From the NCBI GenBank assembly GCA_019308645.1, contig JAFDHR010000141.1:1-9148 (forward strand): a stretch of 9,148 nucleotides of DNA, in the 5' to 3' direction. A program made the position numbers and the translations under genes. Below the pieces are notes generated by a model. It was not told where the DNA came from, made no database searches, and saw nothing but the letters and a program-made list of their open reading frames with translations. This DNA is from Deltaproteobacteria bacterium. GTDB lineage: Bacteria > Desulfobacterota > DSM-4660 > Desulfatiglandales > B25-G16. Of this stretch, positions 3,973 through 9,148 are shown in pieces; position 1 is the first letter of the stretch; each line of letters opens with the position of its first letter.

Positions 3973-6735
3973 CTATTCGCTAATCCTGAGCACTACTTCC
4001 TCTTCCTGTAATTGTATGATTTTATCAATTTCATTGCGCAGAGCCGGATAATCCCCAACTGGAATGCGTTCACAAAGGCTCGAAAACGATTGCCTCATCT
4101 TTACACTCCCCTTTTTTGTGAAAAAGCTCCGTTTGAGTGAAAGACAATTACTCCTGACCTCTTTAGAATCGGGAGTATGCTTTACCTCGATGCCTTCCGG
4201 GAAGATGAAATCTATCTCAAGGTGCTGGGTGCTCGGCATACCAAGCACAAGCGGGTGGTTTCGTTTTGCAAGGGAGAAGAGATTTTTTGGGTGCCAATCT
4301 TTTGGTATTTTAAACCGTAGTTCGTTCCTTTCACGACGAACAAATGTTGGCGCATCAAAACTAATTTTAATCTTTGCAGGACGTCTGACATCAACTACCT
4401 CAATTGTTTGATAATTGATCATTGTTGCCCCGGGTATAAAGTTGCTAAGGATGCGTTGCAGGAATTGAGTGAAATTCTCTTTATTTCGGGCGATCCTGCG
4501 AATTACCGCTCCGTCACGGCCCTCGGCGGTAACTACAACTTCAGCATTACAGTTCCCGTTTTTCGCAATATTCATCACAATCTGCTTTTTCAAATAATCT
4601 ATTTCTGCCGCCTGAAAGGGGACATGCTTCCACGCATACCCACCTTTTAAATCCAAGACAAATGACCACGTACCCTGATCATCCTCCCGTAAATGACCGA
4701 CATCCAGTGCATCGACTGTAGGATCGAAAAATCGCCCCTTTTCAAGGCCCGGCTGGGGTGGAATATATACAATGACGTGATTAAATTGCTGCATCGGTAC
4801 TTCTTGCCTTATTTGACCAAAATGGCGAGAGCGTATTAGTGCGAATTGGGCCTCAATTCCTCCGAGTCGTGCGAGTGTGATAAACAATACTGCCTTGTCT
4901 TTACAATCTCCATATCGGCGTGCGAGTACAACCGGTGCTGCATGGGGCTTCACTCCTGTAATAATATGTTCATAGTCTTTCTGGTAGCGGATTTCGGTCA
5001 TTAGGTATGTTTGGATGCGCTGCAGTTTTTCAACCGATGTATCAGCATTTTTAAAAAGTCTGTTTGCCAATTGGACGATTTCTGGACTCTCACGGAAAAC
5101 GTTTTGCAAAAGGGCCTCTTCCCACTTATGAAAGAGACCCCAGGTTGGGACTGTACTGATTTTTAATACCCATGCGATGTCGCTGATATGCGGAGATCTG
5201 CTTTCAGGTATAAGTACCGGAGCTTCGGAAGTACTCCATGCGATGCGGATAAAAGTTCCCTTTTTATGTGTCTGCCTTTTGATGTCTCCCCGGAAAAATT
5301 CTAATATTTTTGTATCTTCAGGTGCCCATAGAACAAATCTGGAATTGAATATTTGAGTCTTATATTGTTGAAACCACCAGGTATTTGCGTAATATTGCAC
5401 AAGGTATTTGTTCGGAGGGGCGTCATGGCGAAATTGAACAACCACTGTTGAACCGATTTTCATTTTTCTAAATCGGATTGTCTGCCCTCGTATAGAAGAG
5501 GCCTCAACTCTTTTACCCTCTGGGTCAACCGAATATGCTTGTAATATTCGGGAGCGACCACTTTTGGGAAGGGTATATTTGGTCATCTGATCACGCCCGG
5601 ACTTGTTAAAGATATGAGTGACGGCGGTAATTACATTAACACTGCTTCCATCTCTTTTCAGTTCAGTTACCATGTCATCAAGCAATAGTGCTGTGTCTGC
5701 GCCGCTGTGAAACCGGATATTACTACGGGAGGCCACTGCCTTTGTAATACTCTCCTGATCGGGGACATCACTTGCCCAAGGGCTTGAAACCGGAGGCGCT
5801 ATAAAATCCAGACGGTTTGCCAGCCGTTCATTGTCCGGATCCCGATCAAGGGCTTTTTGCCAGTAGCGTATGGCCTTGTCTCGGTCTCCAAATAGGTAAG
5901 CCTGCTCGGCATATAGATGGTATCCTTCAGGTGCAGTAGGTGCCAGTTCGATGAGTGCGAGAAATGCCTTTTCAGCTCCATGGCGATCATTAGATTGACG
6001 TCGAATCTCTCCCAGCCGCCACCATGAAGATCTGTGCTGAGGCCATGCATCCGTGAGTCGTTTTGCATAATGCTCAGCTAAGGTGTAATCCTGTTTGTTA
6101 CGAGAGATTCTAAACATTGACTTCAATATTAGACGGTCATTCGAGAGATGAGAAAGCAGTTGGTGATAAATGGCTTCTGCGAATTTCTGATAGCCGAGGG
6201 TTTCCAGTGCATTGGCCAGCTGCACTTGCACAGAAGGCCAATCCGGCCAGCGCTCTGCCATTATCTTCAAGGTTTTGAGACGATCTTCTTTCCATTTATC
6301 CTGTTTATAAATATTTGCAAGGCTTTTCCAGGCGGTTGGGCGATTTGGATGAGCGGTGGTCATATTAAAGAGCAGTTTTCGTGCTTTTTGGGTAAGATTA
6401 TTCTGATGCCAGAAACGTGCCTGTTTGTTAGCGATCTGAATGAGCTGGTCTCCAGCCGCTTGAACAAGCTCTCCGAGCAAGTCAGCGGTACGGCCACGCT
6501 CGGCATTATCCCACAATGCAAAGGCTAACAGAAAACGTCCCGGAAGACTTTTGGGGAATATGTGGGTAAAACTTTCGGCTAACTTCACTGCTGAAATTTT
6601 TAGGCCTAATAATCTCGCAGACCTGATCAATAAAAATTGTCTGCGGATTTCATTTTGAATCTTGGAGGTAAATCGAGCCGGCAAAATATCAGGTGTCTCG
6701 ATGGCCTTATCATTTTTAAGGTACCGGTTGGACAT
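3973..6735 (-). CDS. TPR/DUF3857/transglutaminase-like protein, C-terminal part of a split gene
   Basis: A 920-residue frame. Residues about 45-310 form tetratricopeptide-like helix pairs, for example GAEKAFLALIELAPTAPEGY near 253-272. About 345-505 matches DUF3857 in style, and about 565-680 is a transglutaminase-like core with C611 (RRYGDCKDKAVLF), H653 (FNHVIVY) and D671 (FFDPTVD) as the expected Cys-His-Asp triad. The last 200 residues form a beta-rich C-terminal region. Proteins of this kind are envelope-associated in Gram-negative bacteria with no settled biochemical role; the intact triad suggests a papain-fold amidase/peptidase or transglutaminase activity. The frame has no signal peptide and no Shine-Dalgarno before its ATG, and an in-frame TGA lies two codons upstream. 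It overlaps the preceding lipoprotein frame by 109 bases. I infer that it is the continuation of that protein after a one-base frameshift, giving about 1,263 residues in total. A separately translated protein cannot be excluded. Confidence 0.88.
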   Translation of the reverse strand: MSNRYLKNDKAIETPDILPARFTSKIQNEIRRQFLLIRSARLLGLKISAVKLAESFTHIFPKSLPGRFLLAFALWDNAERGRTADLLGELVQAAGDQLIQIANKQARFWHQNNLTQKARKLLFNMTTAHPNRPTAWKSLANIYKQDKWKEDRLKTLKIMAERWPDWPSVQVQLANALETLGYQKFAEAIYHQLLSHLSNDRLILKSMFRISRNKQDYTLAEHYAKRLTDAWPQHRSSWWRLGEIRRQSNDRHGAEKAFLALIELAPTAPEGYHLYAEQAYLFGDRDKAIRYWQKALDRDPDNERLANRLDFIAPPVSSPWASDVPDQESITKAVASRSNIRFHSGADTALLLDDMVTELKRDGSSVNVITAVTHIFNKSGRDQMTKYTLPKSGRSRILQAYSVDPEGKRVEASSIRGQTIRFRKMKIGSTVVVQFRHDAPPNKYLVQYYANTWWFQQYKTQIFNSRFVLWAPEDTKILEFFRGDIKRQTHKKGTFIRIAWSTSEAPVLIPESRSPHISDIAWVLKISTVPTWGLFHKWEEALLQNVFRESPEIVQLANRLFKNADTSVEKLQRIQTYLMTEIRYQKDYEHIITGVKPHAAPVVLARRYGDCKDKAVLFITLARLGGIEAQFALIRSRHFGQIRQEVPMQQFNHVIVYIPPQPGLEKGRFFDPTVDALDVGHLREDDQGTWSFVLDLKGGYAWKHVPFQAAEIDYLKKQIVMNIAKNGNCNAEVVVTAEGRDGAVIRRIARNKENFTQFLQRILSNFIPGATMINYQTIEVVDVRRPAKIKISFDAPTFVRRERNELRFKIPKDWHPKNLFSLAKRNHPLVLGMPSTQHLEIDFIFPEGIEVKHTPDSKEVRSNCLSLKRSFFTKKGSVKMRQSFSSLCERIPVGDYPALRNEIDKIIQLQEEEVVLRISE

Positions 6736-7763
6736 GGTGTGTCAGCAGGAAGGGCTTTCAACATATGTGGGTCAACAGGCATTCCCCCCGGTTTGGTTAT
6801 GCGTGCACGTAGTTGCCATCTACCTTTATCCTGAGCACTTTTAATGAGGATACGGTTTGCCCCGGAGCGAAGTATAACAGGAATGACAATGCCGTCAAAT
6901 GTCCACCGGCTAATATGACGGTTTTCAAAAACAAGGATGTTGTTTACCCACACCTTTATGGCATCGGTTGAAGACAGGCGAAGTTCATACGGCCCTTCTT
7001 TTGTTGTGCGTATGACCGATGCCAGATAAGCAACAGCCCATACATTTGGATGGAGGAGCTCTTTTAAATTTATTGCGTTGGTTGAGAGAGCTGTTGGATA
7101 CCGTGTTCGCCAGCCGATCTCAACCAGTTGCCCTTGATAGGTTTTATCCAGGTCAATTTCCTGTTCCGGTGGATAGGAGATATCAAAGCCCTTGTTCTGA
7201 TCGTTGTCCCATGTTCCGATCAACGAGAGAGGGATGTTCCAACCGATCGACGCAGTTGTTTTTTCCATGCGTTTCACCTCGCCGCGCACGAACAGGGAAA
7301 TTCCCAAAAGATATGTTGCCAAGGCCTTTACCTCTGGATCAGGATGGTGTTGCAGGGCCTCGCAGAGTTGCTCCATTTTCATCCGTTCTTTGAGAGTCAA
7401 GGACATTTTGGAAAGTAAGTGAAGATGCAGGAGGGGCGTATCATTGTCTGGATCAAGCAGGGAAGCAAAAAGGTGTGTAAATCGATCTGAAGGTCGATCT
7501 TCCAGATATGCAAGGTTGGCTGCGATTTCATGATAGAGGGCTGTATCTGGACCGGCTTTTCGGGCTGCTTCAACAGCGGTTCGCATACTGGCTACATCAG
7601 GGGCAGTATAATATGCCTCCGCTGCTTTTATAAGTGTATCAGATTCCCTCGCAGGAGCAATTGTGGGTACAATAGGTGGTGAACCTAAAAATTGCGTTGT
7701 GGTGCAACTGATAAGCGATACGAGCAGAATAATTACAATAAGAAGGTATTTCTTTTCAGTCAT
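6627..7763 (-). CDS. Lipoprotein with beta-sandwich domain, N-terminal part of a split gene
   Basis: This frame encodes 378 residues from the chosen start. Two charged residues (KK at 4-5) and a hydrophobic stretch lead to the lipobox LISC, with the lipidated cysteine at C20. Threonine follows, so outer-membrane sorting is expected. About 35-170 are TPR-like helices. About 178-324 resemble a galactose-binding/PA14-like beta-sandwich (YELRLSSTDAIKVWVNN, then GANRILIKSAQDKGRWQLRA). An ATG 7 codons upstream (7784) is less likely because only the inner ATG has a purine-rich AGAAAAGAAAAGG before it. The last 28 residues after K350 are basic and look unlike the rest; they are what results when the frame continues past the presumed frameshift into the shadow of the next domain. 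In relatives this sandwich normally leads directly into TPRs, DUF3857 and transglutaminase in one chain. Confidence 0.85.
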   Translation of the reverse strand: MTEKKYLLIVIILLVSLISCTTTQFLGSPPIVPTIAPARESDTLIKAAEAYYTAPDVASMRTAVEAARKAGPDTALYHEIAANLAYLEDRPSDRFTHLFASLLDPDNDTPLLHLHLLSKMSLTLKERMKMEQLCEALQHHPDPEVKALATYLLGISLFVRGEVKRMEKTTASIGWNIPLSLIGTWDNDQNKGFDISYPPEQEIDLDKTYQGQLVEIGWRTRYPTALSTNAINLKELLHPNVWAVAYLASVIRTTKEGPYELRLSSTDAIKVWVNNILVFENRHISRWTFDGIVIPVILRSGANRILIKSAQDKGRWQLRARITKPGGMPVDPHMLKALPADTPCPTGTLKMIRPSRHLIFCRLDLPPRFKMKSADNFY

Positions 7764-7983
7764 TGCCTTTTCTTTTCTAAGCATTATTGGTAATTGCTCA
7801 AAATCCTGTGGAAATTTACTGCTTCTTTAGGACATGGGTGTCTTTTTTTGCTTATGCCCCTGGCCCAGACCTGGCTAGCAATGCATTGGTATTTAAAATG
7901 AGTCTGAGAAATAATACAACTATCATATAATATTCCAGATAATTCGCGCCAGGGCAGGCCTTAAATATAACTTAAGATTAGTT

Positions 7984-8060
7984 GTCGTATCAAAATTGGG
8001 TAATATAGACAGATCATATAACTATAAGGTCAAGTTGCTATTACCCAATTTTGAAACGAC
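7984..8060. repeat. Nested palindrome with 22-base arms
   Basis: The left arm 7984-8005 (GTCGTATCAAAATTGGG, then TAATA) and right arm 8039-8060 are inverted repeats matching at 21 of 22 positions, separated by a 33-base AT-rich loop. It lies wholly inside the 7830-8114 element, so the DNA is a palindrome within a palindrome. It may be the structural core of the element or a second insertion. Confidence 0.75.
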
Positions 8061-8064
8061 ATAG

Positions 8065-8079
8065 TCCCGCTTAGCGGGA
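8065..8079. repeat. Small perfect hairpin
   Basis: TCCCGC (8065-8070) pairs with GCGGGA (8074-8079) around loop TTA. It sits between the inner palindrome and the right end of the MITE-like element, and no T-tract follows on either strand. Confidence 0.5.
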
Positions 8080-8140
8080 TTAGAAGGGCATAACAAAAAA
8101 AGACACCCATGCCCTTCCTTAAATTATTGAGCAGATACCA

Positions 8141-9148
8141 TTACTGTATTCCTGTTTCCTCTCCTTTTTCTTTATTATCATAGATAGTAACTGATACTTT
8201 TTTAATTGAGCGCTTGTCAGCCTCCGTGATAATGAATTTCAGGTTGACAAACTGAAAGCTTTCACCAATTTGGGGTATCCTTTCCATGTATTTAAGAAGA
8301 AAGCCAGCAACTGTTTCATAATCATTCTTGGGAAGTTGTAGCTTGAGATGATCATTGAGCTCATCTATTTCCATGCGTGCATTCACGAGATATTTATTTT
8401 TTCCAATTTGTACAAAAAAATGCTCTTCCTTGTCATACTCGTCATATATTTCTCCAACAACCTCTTCAAGTATGTCTTCAATGGTGATAATGCCTATAGT
8501 GCCGCCATATTCGTCAACAACTATAGCAATACTGTTCCCTTCAGTTCGCAGGTGCTTGAGAAGTTCATCAACAGGGGCGGTGTTGGGGACATACGGGGCG
8601 GGACGCATTATGTCTTTGAGGGTTAGAGTTTTTTGCCGGGCAGTAAGGAGGTCAAAGGCATGAACGATGCCTATGATATTATATACTTCCTCTGAAAATA
8701 CAGGTATTCTTGAGTAACCGGTCTTTTGGGCAAGACTTATAGCCCTGTCAATATGGTCTTGTACCTCTAATGCTTCTACGTTGACGAGCGGTATCATAAT
8801 GTCTTCCACTTCGGTCTCAGAAAAATCAAATATGCGCTCAACGATCTTTTTCTCAGCTGTTCGTAGACGTAGACCGCTGTCTATATTCCACATGTCCAAA
8901 TAGTTCTCAAGATCTTCTCTTGTAGCGTGGGGTTTCAATCGAGCGCTGCTCACCCCAAAGAGCATCATAAAAAGTCTTGTAAGCCACGTCAGAACTACGA
9001 CAAACGGATAGAAAATTATGGATATCACCTTTAGAGGATAAACCAGATACGGAGTTATTTGTTCAGCATGGTAGCGATAGACAGTTTTTGGGACAATCTC
9101 GCCTAAGATGAGAATAAACGGAGTCATGATGAGTATGGTTGCATATTT
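8141..9148 (-). CDS. DUF21/CBS/CorC_HlyC membrane protein, 5' end outside window
   Basis: A partial gene: the frame stays open to the window edge and 335 residues are visible. From the edge, residues about 1-68 are the end of the DUF21 (CNNM-like) membrane domain with the conserved GEIVPK motif and a long hydrophobic segment. About 105-230 is a paired CBS module (VEDIMIPLVNVEAL near the start; VVDEYGGTIGIITIEDILEE at the end). About 250-325 is the CorC_HlyC domain. The family is annotated as hemolysin/CorC-like and is linked to divalent-cation (Mg2+/Co2+) transport or resistance; nucleotide binding by the CBS pair is expected. True haemolysis is not implied. All visible domains are intact and end in a normal TAA. 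It does not appear co-transcribed with the lipoprotein gene, because the MITE-like element lies between them. Confidence 0.92.
   Translation of the reverse strand, partial: KYATILIMTPFILILGEIVPKTVYRYHAEQITPYLVYPLKVISIIFYPFVVVLTWLTRLFMMLFGVSSARLKPHATREDLENYLDMWNIDSGLRLRTAEKKIVERIFDFSETEVEDIMIPLVNVEALEVQDHIDRAISLAQKTGYSRIPVFSEEVYNIIGIVHAFDLLTARQKTLTLKDIMRPAPYVPNTAPVDELLKHLRTEGNSIAIVVDEYGGTIGIITIEDILEEVVGEIYDEYDKEEHFFVQIGKNKYLVNARMEIDELNDHLKLQLPKNDYETVAGFLLKYMERIPQIGESFQFVNLKFIITEADKRSIKKVSVTIYDNKEKGEETGIQ

Larger units (their letters stand above)
7830..8114. mobile_element. MITE-like element, 285 bp, with 29-30-bp terminal inverted repeats
   Basis: The left end 7830-7859 (GGACATGGGTGTCTTTTTTT, then GCTTATGCCC) and the reverse complement of the right end 8086-8114 (GGGCATGGGTGTCTTTTTTT, then GTTATGCCC) agree at 28 of 30 aligned positions. 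There is one substitution and one single-base gap. TTCTTTA (7823-7829) immediately left and TTCCTTA (8115-8121) immediately right could be an imperfect 7-bp target-site duplication. The inside has no coding frame, so it would depend on a transposase elsewhere. The parent IS family is not recognised. Alternative: a large structured repeat or RNA hairpin that is not mobile. Confidence 0.6.
7764..8140. other. Spacer mostly occupied by a MITE-like element
   Basis: This 377-base gap lies between the CBS-domain gene and the lipoprotein gene, both on the minus strand. Positions 7830-8114 are the inverted-repeat element described separately. That leaves about 66 bases upstream of the lipoprotein start and 26 after the CBS gene stop. 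No convincing promoter for the lipoprotein gene is seen between the element and its start, so transcription may begin within the element or read through it. No protein-coding frame of note is present. Confidence 0.6.

Noticed and set aside
4064..7422. Plus-strand open frames opposite the split lipoprotein gene, and the minus-strand frames 4212-4394 and 5799-6068
   Set aside because: All are shadows of the long coding frames; none has a domain signature.
8348..8663. Plus-strand open frames opposite the CBS-domain gene
   Set aside because: Antisense to an intact conserved gene with no independent support.
1..9148. CRISPR array, tRNA, rRNA, defence island or toxin-antitoxin pair
   Set aside because: I looked for regularly spaced repeats, cloverleaf-like segments and known defence motifs on both strands and found none; the repeats here are isolated palindromes without spacers.

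Overview
The window looks like a chromosomal stretch from an anaerobic, Gram-negative, Desulfobacterota-like (deltaproteobacterial) bacterium. This rests on the short acetogen/sulfate-reducer type of MetF, a large outer-membrane-type lipoprotein system of the TPR/DUF3857/transglutaminase kind, and intergenic spacers packed with palindromic repeats. The lineage is an inference from gene style, not from a marker gene.

Layout. At 38-964 (+) lies a 5,10-methylenetetrahydrofolate reductase gene (metF), followed by a long hairpin. About 500 bases of non-coding DNA come next, holding a roughly 150-bp inverted-repeat element (1216-1365) and a small GC-rich palindrome (1367-1390). A putative two-helix membrane protein (1469-1666, -) and a fumarylacetoacetate-hydrolase-family enzyme (1734-2552, -) follow. 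The hydrolase has a good sigma70-type promoter at 2623-2651 and is transcribed away from a classical short-chain dehydrogenase (2881-3645, +). The convergent gap 3646-3972 holds at least five consecutive hairpins.

The region 3973-7763 (-) encodes a large envelope protein in two overlapping reading frames. An upstream lipoprotein frame (6627-7763) carries a lipobox and a beta-sandwich domain. A downstream frame (3973-6735) carries TPR-like helices, DUF3857, a transglutaminase-like Cys-His-Asp core and a C-terminal beta region. I read these as one roughly 1,263-residue protein broken by a one-base frameshift, most simply in an A5 tract (T5 on + at 6713-6717). The spacer 7764-8140 contains a 285-bp element with 29-30-bp near-perfect terminal inverted repeats, a possible imperfect 7-bp target duplication and a nested 22-bp palindrome. 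This is a MITE-like element with no coding capacity. The right edge (8141-9148, -) is a DUF21/CBS/CorC_HlyC membrane protein whose N-terminus lies outside the window.

How the genes relate. MetF serves C1/folate metabolism. The hydrolase and dehydrogenase may act together on a keto-acid intermediate, by analogy with non-phosphorylative deoxysugar-acid pathways, but nothing else here confirms that. The large lipoprotein and the CBS protein are envelope genes separated by the MITE-like insertion. I see no defence island, CRISPR array, tRNA, rRNA or transposase gene. The most unusual signals are the split lipoprotein gene and the several families of palindromic intergenic repeats.
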